64,000 nucleotides of DNA, from NCBI RefSeq assembly GCF_900095135.1, contig NZ_LT605205.1, forward strand, positions 186,001 to 250,000, in the 5' to 3' direction. Below, in pieces: positions 9,265-18,855 of this stretch (positions are counted from its first letter, which is position 1; every line of letters starts with the position of its first letter). The notes beneath the pieces are model-generated. The model worked only from the letters and a program-made list of their open reading frames with translations. It made no database searches and had not been told where the DNA came from. The DNA is from Proteiniphilum saccharofermentans (GTDB taxonomy: Bacteria; Bacteroidota; Bacteroidia; Bacteroidales; Dysgonomonadaceae). The position numbers and the translations under genes were made by a program.

Positions 9265-10785
9265 ATGAAAAAATATATTTTAATTTTAATAAGTTGCATA
9301 CTGTTGGGTATGACGGGAACGTCCTGCACAACTGATTTTCTGGATGTAGAATCGCCCGACAAGGTTTTTGTTGACGAATATTATAATTCGGATGAAAGGA
9401 TCTTTGAAGCACTCGTTGCCGCATACGACCCATTAAAATGGTTTGACTATGCATGGGGGCAATATACGCATATAGGTTTGGTCTCAGATGTGATGGCTGA
9501 TGACGTTTACGTCGGGGGAGCCGATGAAAATGATTGTATTTATTTGCACCGTATGTTTAACTACAACGCTTTGCCCACCTCTGTGGTAAGTGATCTTTGG
9601 ACAACATTCTATTCCGGTGTAAACCGTTCGAATGTTGTAGTGGAAAACATTGAAAATGTAACTGATATTTCTAACGAGAATAAGGCTCTTTATACAGCCG
9701 AGGCAAAAGTATTGCGTTCGTTCTATTATACGTGGTTGTGGAAATTGTGGGGCAATATTCCCTATTATGAACAGAATCTCACGTTCCCTTATATACATGA
9801 GCAAAGCACTGCCGATGATGTGTACAATGGTATAATAACATCATTGGAAGACGCGATCGATAACGGGGGATTACCTATGCGTACAACGGCCCAATGGTAT
9901 GGACGCGTATCGAAAGCCATGGCATATATGCTCTATACTGAAGTGGTAATGTACCAGCAGGACGAAAGCAGATACTCCAAAGCTCTCAGCTATATGGAAG
10001 AGATCATCGCTTCCGGCAGCTACGACCTGGTAGACGATTTTGCTTTAATCTGGGAAGAAGCGGGAGAATGGAATACCGAGTCGATTTTCGAGATCAATTA
10101 TGTTTCTACTGCCGGTAAACGCGCCTGGGACAATGCTACTGGCGCCGGTGGTTCAGTTTATCCGAAATTTATAGGCATAAACAATCTGGGCAGCAGTCCG
10201 GATTATGAAGGCGGATGGGGATTTGAACCGGTTCGCGTGGAAACTTACGAAATGTATGACGAAGCCGATGAACGTCGCGATGGGGGTATCCTTAATTTTG
10301 CCGACTATACCGTTTCCACTGGTGCTACTTACACAGGACGTTATCAGGATACCGGATATTTTTTAAGGAAGTACCTGCCCCGCGTGGGTGGTAATGCAGG
10401 ACATGCTGCTGATGCCGATATGAACTACAATAACAATTTCCGCGTTTACAGATATGCGGAAACATTATTGTACGCATCCGAACTCTTAGCCCGCGGTGTT
10501 TCAGGTAAAGGAACGGCACAGAACTATTTAAACGAAGTCCGCGACAGGGCGGGATTGGGAAGCATTCCTGCCACAGTGGACAATATCATTCAGGAGCGAC
10601 GGTTGGAATTTGTGGGCGAAGGAAAACGTTACTGGGATTTGGTACGTACCGGTAAAGCGACTACCGTGCTTGTTCCGGATGGCCAGTACCGTACAAACTC
10701 ATGGACACCCAATAAAAAATACCTGCCCATTCCTCAAAATGAGATTGATGCGGCGCAAGGTACGTTAACTCAGAATAACTATTAA
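9265..10785 (+). CDS. SusD/RagB-family surface glycan-binding lipoprotein
   Basis: A 506-residue lipoprotein that forms the lid of the SusC transporter at the cell surface. The lipobox (GTSC, cysteine at about residue 21) ends a short signal peptide. The mature start CTTDFLDVESPDKVF is typical of SusD. TPR-like helices follow, including the AEAKVLRSFYY segment (about residue 154) and the C-terminal signature EVRDRAGLGSIPA, IIQERRLEFVGEGKRYWDLVR. It begins 19 bases after the SusC stop and is clearly in the same operon. The product ends with YLPIPQNEIDAAQGTLTQNNY, the usual SusD C-terminus. Confidence 0.95.
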   Translation: MKKYILILISCILLGMTGTSCTTDFLDVESPDKVFVDEYYNSDERIFEALVAAYDPLKWFDYAWGQYTHIGLVSDVMADDVYVGGADENDCIYLHRMFNYNALPTSVVSDLWTTFYSGVNRSNVVVENIENVTDISNENKALYTAEAKVLRSFYYTWLWKLWGNIPYYEQNLTFPYIHEQSTADDVYNGIITSLEDAIDNGGLPMRTTAQWYGRVSKAMAYMLYTEVVMYQQDESRYSKALSYMEEIIASGSYDLVDDFALIWEEAGEWNTESIFEINYVSTAGKRAWDNATGAGGSVYPKFIGINNLGSSPDYEGGWGFEPVRVETYEMYDEADERRDGGILNFADYTVSTGATYTGRYQDTGYFLRKYLPRVGGNAGHAADADMNYNNNFRVYRYAETLLYASELLARGVSGKGTAQNYLNEVRDRAGLGSIPATVDNIIQERRLEFVGEGKRYWDLVRTGKATTVLVPDGQYRTNSWTPNKKYLPIPQNEIDAAQGTLTQNNY

Positions 10786-10801
10786 ATAAAATAGAAGAAT
10801 T

Positions 10802-12673
10802 ATGAAAAATATATATGGCTATATAAGGGTTACCCTCTTGATGGCGGCGATGGCTTTTTGCCTGGCAGGCTGTTCCCCGGATGGTTTTACATCGCCGAAT
10901 GAGGCTGGTATTCCCCTGGCCGCGGATATTGACGTGAATATCACTGTCGACCAGGAAATCAACCAGGTAACGTTCACATTAAATAATAGGGCCGCTTATC
11001 CTGTATGGATCTTTGAGGAACAAAGTAAAATCACCTATTCCACAGTGAACGGGCTTACCAAAATTTATAGTACCGCCGGCACCTATACGGTAGAGATCAA
11101 GATCGGGAATGCAAACGGTATCAGCGATGGTTCCATCATCAAGACGTTTACGATTGACAACTCGATGGTTGACTTTAACAAGTACATTACATTCTTTGCC
11201 GGAACTGAAAGCAAAACATGGTCAATTGCTGCCAGCGAACCTGCGCACTTGGCTTGTGGAGAATCGGGAACAGACGGGACGGGCTGGTGGAGCGCATCGC
11301 CTAACGAGAAAGCAGCTTGGGGGCTTTATGACGATATACTTACCTTTACAACAGGTATGGACTATACCTATAATCCGGGTGTGGGAGGCACGGTGTATGT
11401 GAATGCCGGTTGTTCCGTATTCAGCGAATATAATACCAACGATGGGAATGACTTTATGGCGGCCGTTTCGGAACAGGTAACCACCTATGATTTTGTTGCG
11501 GAAGGAAACGACATTTACCTGACGTTCCCGGCACACACGCTGTTCCCATATATCGCCAACGACGATATTTACAATACTCCGAAATATAAGCTGGCAGGTA
11601 TTTCACCTACTAAAATAGAGCTGATTTCGGACAACGGATCTATTGCGTGGCATTATATCCTGACAAGCGGTGAAGAAACAAAACCGGGCGGTTATGATCC
11701 GGATAATGATTGCAACATGTGGAAGACGGCAACGTTCACAAACGAGTTTTACTATGCCCCGGGTTGGAGCCAGATAGATGATCCCGGATTTGCCGACAAC
11801 GGTAATTCTTATCAGATTACCTTGCCCGAGGCCACCTCCGACCAGTGGCAGGCGCAAGTGAAATTCCTGACTGACTTATCTACTAATGCGGCAACGAATT
11901 ATGATTTTTCGACTATCTTCAATTCTACCAAGGATCACAACAATGTAACAGTAAAACTGGTTAAGACGGGAGATGATGGAGTGTATTACTTTCAGGAAAG
12001 TATTTCACTGAAAGCATATCAAGATTATACCTTTATTCAGACAGATATGGCCGGTATTGACATGGAGAAGGTAAGCCTTGTGCTCGACTTTGGCGGTAAT
12101 GCGGCAGAAACAGTCGTTACTGTGAGCCGTGTCGTATTGAAAGAGCATAGTTGCGACGACGGCACCGTCATCGAAGAACCTGAAGAAGATGATGTGAACT
12201 GGCTGCCGGACTCGGACTGCAATATGTGGAAGTCGGTTAGCTATACGAACTTCTTTTATTATGCCCCGGGTTGGAACCAGATAGCAGACCCCGGCTTCGT
12301 GGCTGACGGCAACTCGTACAAAATCACGTTGTCCGAAGAAACATTTTCCCAATGGCAGGCACAGGTCCATTTCAAAACAGACAATATTGCGACCAGCGCT
12401 GCGAATAAGTATGATTTTCGCTGTATCTTTAATTCAAGCAAGGATATCAGGTCAGTAACTGTCAAACTCACCAAAGTCGATGATGACAATACGTTCTTCT
12501 TCACTAAGAATATTGATCTTATCGCGTATGAGGATTATGTGTTTAAGATGCCTGCTATGGATGGAATTGACATTGATAAGATAAATTTGGTATTTGACTT
12601 TGGGGGGAATCCTGCGAATGCCGAAGTCACCATCAGCAGCATTATCCTGAAAGAATCCGAATGTAATGAATAA
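10802..12673 (+). CDS. Surface glycan-binding lipoprotein (SGBP-like) with duplicated binding module
   Basis: A 623-residue lipoprotein (lipobox LAGC, cysteine at residue 24) in the third position of the PUL, where SusE/SGBP proteins sit. Residues about 35-110 resemble a PKD domain (TYSTAGTYTVEIKIGNANG). Residues about 115-295 form a tryptophan-rich domain I cannot name. Two copies of a roughly 150-residue module follow (about 302-456 and 470-622). Both start DCNMWK, share YYAPGW(S/N)QI and continue in parallel to a final VVLKE/IILKE, so they are an internal duplication, probably CBM4-like carbohydrate-binding modules. It likely captures glucan at the cell surface. A hairpin follows the stop codon. 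No enzymatic motif was seen. Confidence 0.8.
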   Translation: MKNIYGYIRVTLLMAAMAFCLAGCSPDGFTSPNEAGIPLAADIDVNITVDQEINQVTFTLNNRAAYPVWIFEEQSKITYSTVNGLTKIYSTAGTYTVEIKIGNANGISDGSIIKTFTIDNSMVDFNKYITFFAGTESKTWSIAASEPAHLACGESGTDGTGWWSASPNEKAAWGLYDDILTFTTGMDYTYNPGVGGTVYVNAGCSVFSEYNTNDGNDFMAAVSEQVTTYDFVAEGNDIYLTFPAHTLFPYIANDDIYNTPKYKLAGISPTKIELISDNGSIAWHYILTSGEETKPGGYDPDNDCNMWKTATFTNEFYYAPGWSQIDDPGFADNGNSYQITLPEATSDQWQAQVKFLTDLSTNAATNYDFSTIFNSTKDHNNVTVKLVKTGDDGVYYFQESISLKAYQDYTFIQTDMAGIDMEKVSLVLDFGGNAAETVVTVSRVVLKEHSCDDGTVIEEPEEDDVNWLPDSDCNMWKSVSYTNFFYYAPGWNQIADPGFVADGNSYKITLSEETFSQWQAQVHFKTDNIATSAANKYDFRCIFNSSKDIRSVTVKLTKVDDDNTFFFTKNIDLIAYEDYVFKMPAMDGIDIDKINLVFDFGGNPANAEVTISSIILKESECNE

Positions 12674-12687
12674 AATAATGAATCTAT

Positions 12688-12726
12688 AGCATAGTACGGC
12701 ATCATGGTTTTGCCGTACATGCTTTT
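12688..12726 (+). terminator. Hairpin after the SGBP gene
   Basis: Arms AGCATAGTACGGCA (12688-12701) and TGCCGTACATGCT (12711-12723) pair almost fully and are followed by TTTTAATT. This is a plausible intrinsic terminator or attenuator between the binding-protein genes and the GH16 gene. It would let the SusCD-SGBP genes be expressed more strongly than the enzymes. Confidence 0.6.
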
Positions 12727-12738
12727 AATTATATGATT

Positions 12739-13827
12739 ATGAATAAAATGAAGCTGTTTTTTTTGTCGGTACTTGCGCTTGCTATAGTGTGCTGCAGTAG
12801 TAAAGACAACGAAATTGAAGCAAGCGGGAGCGTTACTTGTTCTCCCACCCAAATTTATGCAGGTTATAGTAAGGAGACTTCGACTATTGATGTTACGGCT
12901 GACCGCGAGTGGGCCGCCTATAGTAACGAAGATTGGATTACCTGCAGTCCTACGGGTTCCGTCAATACTACCGGGACGATAACGGTAACCATTGCTGCCA
13001 ACACGAGTACTTCAGCGCGTGAAGGTGCGGTTGTCGTTAAAGCGGGAACCCAACGGGTCAGTATTCCGGTAGAACAGGAAGGCAAACCAGTGCCCAATGT
13101 CGAGGCTCCGGAAGGTTATACCCTGGTGTGGAACGATGAGTTTGACGAAGGCGATCGCCCCAATGCCTCCGAATGGTGGTACGAAACCGGTGGCGGAGGC
13201 TGGGGAAATGGAGAACTGCAGCACTATGTCAGCGGTGATAAAGATGGAGAGCAATTGGCTGTCGTAAAAAACGGTATTCTCACTATCACTGCAAAAAAAA
13301 TAGACGGAACGGTTTATTCCATCCGTATGAATACGGATAAAAGCTGGATATACGGCTATTTTGAGGCACGCCTGAAATTACCGGTTGGGAGAGGTACTTG
13401 GCCCGCCTTCTGGATGATGCCGAAAAATTTTACCGCTTGGCCCGATGACGGTGAGATCGATATTATGGAATATGTGGGTTATGATCCCAATGTCGTGCAT
13501 TCTACCGTACATACCAAAGCATACAATCATACGAATCAAACACAGAAAGGTGCATCCAGAACCATACAGAATGCTTCAACCGAATTCCATGTCTATGCTA
13601 CTGAATGGACTCCCGATTATATCAAAGGGTTTGTCGATGGAGTTGAATATTTCCATTTTCCCAATGATAAGGCAGGGAACAAGGATACGTGGCCTTTTTT
13701 CAATCCATTCTATCTGAAGCTTAATCTGGCCTGGGGCGGATCCTGGGGGGGCGCCCAAGGGGTAGATGAATCGGCATTGCCTGCCTCCTATGAAATTGAT
13801 TACGTAAGAGTATATCAGAAAAAGTGA
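12739..13827 (+). CDS. GH16 endo-beta-1,3-glucanase (laminarinase-like) lipoprotein with BACON domain
   Basis: A secreted lipoprotein; the lipobox cysteine lies in IVCC at about residues 20-21, counting from the upstream ATG at 12733. Residues about 35-117 form a BACON domain (WAAYSNEDWITCSPTG, ending VEQEG). The GH16 fold follows from about 128, with the catalytic motif GEIDIMEYVG (nucleophile E241, D243, acid/base E246). No insertion is seen between the two glutamates, as is usual for the laminarinase-type subfamily (GH16_3). These enzymes cut beta-1,3 (and mixed-linkage) glucans. The tail YEIDYVRVYQK is the standard GH16 end. I place the start at MNKMKLFF (12739); 12733 is possible. It sits after the hairpin and 225 bases before the GH3 gene. 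Confidence 0.92.
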   Translation: MNKMKLFFLSVLALAIVCCSSKDNEIEASGSVTCSPTQIYAGYSKETSTIDVTADREWAAYSNEDWITCSPTGSVNTTGTITVTIAANTSTSAREGAVVVKAGTQRVSIPVEQEGKPVPNVEAPEGYTLVWNDEFDEGDRPNASEWWYETGGGGWGNGELQHYVSGDKDGEQLAVVKNGILTITAKKIDGTVYSIRMNTDKSWIYGYFEARLKLPVGRGTWPAFWMMPKNFTAWPDDGEIDIMEYVGYDPNVVHSTVHTKAYNHTNQTQKGASRTIQNASTEFHVYATEWTPDYIKGFVDGVEYFHFPNDKAGNKDTWPFFNPFYLKLNLAWGGSWGGAQGVDESALPASYEIDYVRVYQKK

Positions 13828-14052
13828 ATTTTCTTAGGAACGAGGGCAGAAGAAAAACTTGTTTTGATTATGCCGAGTGACGATAGAAAATCTATATAGT
13901 GAAAAACTAAAAACTAAAAGTGAAAAGTGAAAAATTTAGGATGTTTGATTTGGGAATTGGGATTTCGGATTTGGGAGTTTAGTACAAGACTCTGAACTTC
14001 TCCACTTCTTGGACTTCTTCACTTCAGACTTCTAATTTCAATGTAACATCAA
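13828..14052. other. Intergenic region with low-complexity repeated words
   Basis: This 225-base gap separates GH16 and GH3. It holds short direct repeats of ACTAAAA and GTGAAAA, and of GGGAATTGGG/GGATTTGGG and CACTTCT-type words. Part of it (about 13919-13950) resembles the repeats at 33197-33291 and 39365-39453. No promoter consensus or gene is seen. Confidence 0.4.
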
Positions 14053-16398
14053 ATGAAAAAAATCAGTTTTTTTATCCTAACGGTACTTCTGCTGGGTGCC
14101 TGTAACGGGGGAAATAAAAAAGCATCCGGCTTGGGTTTGGATGCCGGTATCGAAAAACGGATCGACAGTGTCATGGCGCAGATGACCCTCGAGGAGAAAG
14201 TAGGCCAGATGGCACAATTCACTGTCGATGTGATCGGAAAAGGAGGAAATCTCTATTTCAGTGATGAGCCTTTCGAAATCGATCCTGCTATGCTGGATAC
14301 GGTGATTGGTAAATACAAGGTGGGTTCCATCCTGAATACCGCCAACAACCGGGCACGTACCACAGAGGTGTGGGAGAAAACGGTCCGTACCATACAGGAG
14401 AGAGCGTTGGCTGAGACAGGTATACCGGTGCTCTATGGCATTGATGCTATTCACGGGACTACTTATACCGCCGGTGCTACCTTCTTCCCGCAAGGTGTTG
14501 GGATGGCTGCCACCTTTAACACCCATCTAATGAAAGAGGGTTCCCGTATTACGGCTTATGAGACCCGCGCCAGCAATATTCCCTGGACTTTCGCTCCTAC
14601 TATGGACCTGGGAAGAGACGCCCGCTGGTCGCGTCAATGGGAGAGCTACGGTGAAGACGCCTATCTCAATGCCCGGATGGGAGTGGCCTCCACACTCGGG
14701 TTTCAGGGTAATGACCGCAACAATGTAGGGAGCCACCATATTGCCGCCTGTGTAAAGCATTATATGGGTTATGGAGTACCTGTCTCGGGTAAAGACCGTA
14801 CACCGGCTCTTATCTCAGAAAGTGAATTGCGTGAGAAATATTTTGAACCCTTTCGGGCCTCTATAGTAGAAGGCGGGGCACTTTCGCTGATGGTTAATTC
14901 GGGTATCATCAATGGCGTGTCCACCCATGCCGATTATCGGCTACTGACTGAATGGGTGAAAGAAGAGCTCGCGTTTGACGGGGTAATCGTGACCGACTGG
15001 GCCGATGTACAGAATCTGCTCTCGCGGGACAGGATCGCCACAGATTATAAAGAGGCAGTGAAAACGGCCATCAATGCCGGTATTGACCTGGTGATGGAGC
15101 CGTATAATCTTGCCTTTTGTCCTACTTTAGTAGAACTGATAGAAGAAGGTGAGATACCCATGGAGCGGATTGACGATGCAGTACGTAGGGTATTGCGGAT
15201 GAAATTTCGTCTGGGGCTCTTTGAGCATCCTTACTGGTCACGTTCTGAATATCCCGACTTTGGGAGCAGTGAGAGTGAAGCGGTAGCAAAAGCGGCCGCT
15301 GATGAGTCGATCACCCTGTTGAAAAATGAAAACAACATCCTGCCGTTACCGTCCAATGTCCGTATTTTAGTGACAGGCCCTAATGCGCACTCTATGCGTA
15401 CCCTCAACGGTGGATGGAGTTATTCATGGCAGGGAGAAAAAACCGAAGAGTTTGCTCAAGAATACAACACTATCTACGAAGCCTTGCAAAATAAATTCGG
15501 CGCTGCGAACGTGAGATATGAGCCGGGAGTTACCTATAAGATGGATGGCCAGTATTACGAAGAAAATTCGCCTGAGATTGGAAAAGCGGTAGCTGCCGCG
15601 GCAGGGGTCGATTATATTGTGTTGTGTGTAGGAGAGAACTCCTATTGTGAAACACCGGGTAACCTGGATGAATTGGCGCTGTCAGAGAATCAGACAGCCC
15701 TTGCATTGGCGCTCCAAAAGACAGGAAAACCGGTCATACTGGTATTAAATGAAGGACGCCCACGACTGATCCGTAAGATTGAACCGGATTCCAAAGCGGT
15801 ACTTCAGCTTTATCTCCCGGGTAATTTCGGGGGAGATGCACTGGCCGATATTCTTACGGGAGATGTCAATCCAAGTGGAAAACTGCCTTATACCTACCCG
15901 AGATTCGAGCATGGGTTGATCACCTACGATCATAAGCCAAGCCAGAATATAGACGGTAAAATGGAAGGCGCTTACGATTACGGAGCGCAGACGTCGGTAC
16001 AGTATCCGTTCGGATTCGGACTGAGTTATACTACATTTGAGTATACCAATTTATCAGTGGACAAGAAAGATTTCGTGTCGGGTGATCTGCTGACGGTGAC
16101 CGTGGATGTAAAGAACAGTGGAGCGTTGGCAGGAAAAGAGGCAGTACTGCTCTTCAGCAGCGATATGGTAGCCTCCCTTTCGCCCGATGTACGCCGTCTG
16201 CGTGCATTTGAAAAGATAACACTCGAACCGGGTGAGACCAAAACCGTTACACTGCAACTGGCAGCCGACGACCTTGCCTTTGTAAATGAAAAAGGAGAGT
16301 GGACGCTGGAAGCAGGCGAGTTCAAACTACAGGCGGGCGACCAGATTGCCATGATCCGGTGCACGGAAACCCGGGGTTGGGATAGGCCGAATAAGTAA
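14053..16398 (+). CDS. GH3 beta-glucosidase-type lipoprotein
   Basis: A 781-residue exo-acting enzyme that releases glucose from the non-reducing ends of beta-glucans. The signal peptide ends in a lipobox (LLGAC, cysteine 17), so it is probably anchored in a periplasm-facing or outer-membrane leaflet. GH3 N-domain about 35-385: GIDAIHGTTY (129-138), KHYMGYG (235-241) and the nucleophile region VIVTDWADVQ with D315. C-domain about 400-640 (ITLLKNENNILPLP). A fibronectin-III-like domain lies at about 680-770. With the GH16 endo-glucanase and SGBP it completes a likely laminarin-degrading set. Specificity for beta-1,3 rather than beta-1,4 or 1,6 linkages cannot be read from sequence. Confidence 0.93.
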   Translation: MKKISFFILTVLLLGACNGGNKKASGLGLDAGIEKRIDSVMAQMTLEEKVGQMAQFTVDVIGKGGNLYFSDEPFEIDPAMLDTVIGKYKVGSILNTANNRARTTEVWEKTVRTIQERALAETGIPVLYGIDAIHGTTYTAGATFFPQGVGMAATFNTHLMKEGSRITAYETRASNIPWTFAPTMDLGRDARWSRQWESYGEDAYLNARMGVASTLGFQGNDRNNVGSHHIAACVKHYMGYGVPVSGKDRTPALISESELREKYFEPFRASIVEGGALSLMVNSGIINGVSTHADYRLLTEWVKEELAFDGVIVTDWADVQNLLSRDRIATDYKEAVKTAINAGIDLVMEPYNLAFCPTLVELIEEGEIPMERIDDAVRRVLRMKFRLGLFEHPYWSRSEYPDFGSSESEAVAKAAADESITLLKNENNILPLPSNVRILVTGPNAHSMRTLNGGWSYSWQGEKTEEFAQEYNTIYEALQNKFGAANVRYEPGVTYKMDGQYYEENSPEIGKAVAAAAGVDYIVLCVGENSYCETPGNLDELALSENQTALALALQKTGKPVILVLNEGRPRLIRKIEPDSKAVLQLYLPGNFGGDALADILTGDVNPSGKLPYTYPRFEHGLITYDHKPSQNIDGKMEGAYDYGAQTSVQYPFGFGLSYTTFEYTNLSVDKKDFVSGDLLTVTVDVKNSGALAGKEAVLLFSSDMVASLSPDVRRLRAFEKITLEPGETKTVTLQLAADDLAFVNEKGEWTLEAGEFKLQAGDQIAMIRCTETRGWDRPNK

Positions 16399-16512
16399 AG
16401 TATAGATATTTAATTTAATGTGATAATGTACCAATATGCCAATGTAATTATTGGTGAGTGTCCTGCCCGGATTACTTGTAACAAATCCTAAAAGGATGAT
16501 GCAGGTTCCTAT

Positions 16513-16558
16513 AACAAAAATCGTCGGATACGACTCTCTCATTCCGGCGATTTTTGTT
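16513..16558. terminator. Strong hairpin after the GH3 gene
   Basis: AACAAAAATCGTCGGA (16513-16528) pairs with TCCGGCGATTTTTGTT (16543-16558) with only one wobble pair, across a 14-base loop. A-rich and T-rich stem ends make it work as a terminator in either direction. It marks the end of the PUL. Confidence 0.8.
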
Positions 16559-16629
16559 ATTTTGAAGGAAGCCAAAAAATCAGAATGAGTAGTTATAAGG
16601 TTACAGTTTCCTGATTAAATATTTTTTTG

Positions 16630-16637
16630 CATCTTTG
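16630..16637 (+). promoter_or_regulatory. Possible -7 element of the ECF sigma gene
   Basis: CATCTTTG, one mismatch to TAnnTTTG, lies 51 bases before the ATG. I see no clear -33 TTTG, so this is weak. Confidence 0.35.
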
Positions 16638-16687
16638 CAAAAAGTCCGTGAAGAAAAATAAAATTCAGGATACTTATTTTGTAGCAG

Positions 16688-17263
16688 ATGGCAGAGAGTG
16701 CAGTATTGGAGAACCTGTTCAGGAGAATTGCCTTTCAAGACGATCAGGAAGCGTTTAAAGAGTTGTTTTTCGACTTCTATCCTGCCCTCTGTGTCTTTGC
16801 ACAACGTTACATCTCTTCGCCGGAAGCGTGTGAAGATATTGTTCAGGATACTTTCTTTCATTTATGGAAAAACCGGAAAAAGATCGAAATCACCTCCTCT
16901 TTTAAGAATTTGCTCATCACCAGTGTAAAGAATAATTGTACGGATTATCTCCGTAAACAGTCTGTGCGACAGTATTATGCGGAGAAGCAGGCCGTTTCCG
17001 CCACCACCGATACCCCCGAAGTGATTTATACCATTGGAGAACTGGAACAAATGCTTCATACTGCCTTGAAGCAGCTACCCGAAAACGTGAGGAGAGCCTT
17101 TGAACTGAGCCGGTTTGAGAATATGACTTACAATCAGATAGCGGAGGAAATGTCCGTCTCTCCCAAAACAATAGAGGCTTATATCAGCAAGGCGCTAAGC
17201 GTATTAAGAGCCGAACTGAAGGATTATCTCCCATTGGTATTGCTCACATGCAGCATTACTTAG
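16688..17263 (+). CDS. ECF RNA polymerase sigma factor (Bacteroides expansion family type)
   Basis: A 191-residue sigma-70 family protein. Region 2 spans about 20-90 (FFDFYPALCVFAQRYI, EDIVQDTFFHLWKNRK); region 4 spans about 118-175 (LKQLPENVRRAFELSRF, MTYNQIAEEMSVSPKTIEAYI). Such factors are usually released by a FecR-type anti-sigma factor when an STN-bearing SusC binds substrate. It sits just after the PUL terminator with its own likely promoter and could control the PUL from which it is separated. However, no FecR gene follows; the next gene is an unrelated acidic protein. Target genes are therefore inference. Confidence 0.9.
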   Translation: MAESAVLENLFRRIAFQDDQEAFKELFFDFYPALCVFAQRYISSPEACEDIVQDTFFHLWKNRKKIEITSSFKNLLITSVKNNCTDYLRKQSVRQYYAEKQAVSATTDTPEVIYTIGELEQMLHTALKQLPENVRRAFELSRFENMTYNQIAEEMSVSPKTIEAYISKALSVLRAELKDYLPLVLLTCSIT

Positions 17264-17400
17264 ATTTAAAACATTGCATTATAAAAAGGCCTTTTTCTGT
17301 TGTTGAACATCGCTTGCATTATGCAAAAAAGCATTATGCAAAGAAGCATAATATGATTAAGTTTTGCGTGTGAAAAAACGTTTATCTCTAATTATTATTG

Positions 17401-17408
17401 TATTTTTG
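17401..17408 (+). promoter_or_regulatory. -7 element upstream of first acidic paralogue
   Basis: TATTTTTG matches TAnnTTTG, 41 bases before the ATG at 17449. The surrounding words (AAAACG-TTT, ATTATTGTA) recur at the same relative place before the second paralogue (21227-21234). This supports a duplicated promoter. Confidence 0.65.
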
Positions 17409-17448
17409 CATTGAGGCGTCATTATTCACCCCTGTATGGTAATTGATT

Positions 17449-18855
17449 ATGAAGAAGAAGGAGAAACAGTCCCCGCAAATACTTTCCCCGGAAAACTATA
17501 TTCGCCAAAGAGCCCGTAATCTTCCTATATACAAGTGCTTTGTCAATGAAGACTGGGAGGATGCGGGTATTGCGCACGTGACCATTGCCCGTAAGCATAT
17601 CAACGGAAATATAACCTACTGCTCATATCTTGTCGACCTGAAATGTCTTGGAATAAAGGACACATTATACGAATTTAATATTCCGGAGTATGAATTTGAC
17701 GAATATAAGCGTAAATTAGATACGGGCCTTAATATGGTTGAAAGCGATTACGGTTTGGTTCATAACATTATACATGCCGGGTGGGAATATGCTGAAGATA
17801 TCGGTTTTGAACCCCATAAGGATTTTCTATCCACTACTCAATATATGCTTGAAGAAGATAGCGACGATATACCCTTGATTGAAATAGCGTGTGGAGGTGA
17901 AAATGGAAAACCGCTTTTCGTACAAGGCCCCTTAGAAGATGATACAATAGCCAACACTATTATCAATAGCCTGAAAAAGAGACTGGGAGCAGGTCATTTT
18001 GATTATCTCTTAGGGGGTAATAATCCAATGTTTGACGAGTCTTATGACGACTGGGATGATGAAGACGACTGGGATGACCTGGACATTTTCCACGAAGAAT
18101 ATATCGATAACAGTTATAGTGGAAATGCAGCGATTTTCCTGAAATTAACCCAACATTTAGATGATGATGAGTTTGGCGATGACCGGGGCGATGAGGACCC
18201 GGATGACGATGAGAGTTTCAAAAGAATAGAAGCGTTGACCGATATATTGTATGATGATCTTGTCGATTTTGAGGATGTAAACAGATGGATTACGAAATGG
18301 AGGAAAGAAGCGCGTGATTATACCATCACGAATGCCGCTCGCTACCAGATGATGGGTTTGCAAAATAAAGATGAGATCGCTTATGAAGACTTGTCTTATT
18401 TGACTAAAGAGATTGAAGATGCAAAGTTGCAAAAATATGTGCGTGAGAAGTGGGGTGAACTCCCATATGTCACGTTTCTCGAGTTACAAGGTCTGAATGA
18501 TCCTACGGAAAAAAAAGCCAGAATAGCCCAGGCTCTTGATCAATATCCCGATTACGCCCTTTTAAAATTGGAAGATAAGACAGCTAAAATTCAGGATAAA
18601 AAGCTGAAGAAAACGGAACTTTCATTCAAATCTTTATTTGGGGACAGAAAGGAGATCACCCCGTACGAATATGTAAAATGGCAAGTTGTGATGCTTCACT
18701 ATTTTGCGTCAACCTATGATCTGGCAGGTATAGAGAGTTTGTTCCTGTTCAATGATCCCGAAATCCATACTGAACATCACCAGATCAATATGTTCCTCTC
18801 TGTATTATATGCTACAAGAATTTCCGTGTTGAGGATGTTCCTTTTGGAACCCTAA
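17449..18855 (+). CDS. Acidic conserved protein of unknown function, paralogue A
   Basis: About 468 residues, no signal peptide, no membrane segment, so cytoplasmic. I do not recognise the family. An N-terminal block (about 1-185) is strongly conserved with the paralogue at 21351 (SPQILSPENYIRQRAR, VTIARKH, YCSYLVDLKCLGIKDTLYEF, HNIIHAGWEYAEDIGFEPHKDF). A short D/E/W-rich linker follows (about 200-260, such as DDWDDEDDWDD), then a helical C-terminal part (about 260-468). The start at 17449 rather than the upstream TTG is chosen because the paralogue begins at the matching point. No catalytic motif is evident. It has its own promoter and is not in an operon. Confidence 0.75.
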   Translation: MKKKEKQSPQILSPENYIRQRARNLPIYKCFVNEDWEDAGIAHVTIARKHINGNITYCSYLVDLKCLGIKDTLYEFNIPEYEFDEYKRKLDTGLNMVESDYGLVHNIIHAGWEYAEDIGFEPHKDFLSTTQYMLEEDSDDIPLIEIACGGENGKPLFVQGPLEDDTIANTIINSLKKRLGAGHFDYLLGGNNPMFDESYDDWDDEDDWDDLDIFHEEYIDNSYSGNAAIFLKLTQHLDDDEFGDDRGDEDPDDDESFKRIEALTDILYDDLVDFEDVNRWITKWRKEARDYTITNAARYQMMGLQNKDEIAYEDLSYLTKEIEDAKLQKYVREKWGELPYVTFLELQGLNDPTEKKARIAQALDQYPDYALLKLEDKTAKIQDKKLKKTELSFKSLFGDRKEITPYEYVKWQVVMLHYFASTYDLAGIESLFLFNDPEIHTEHHQINMFLSVLYATRISVLRMFLLEP

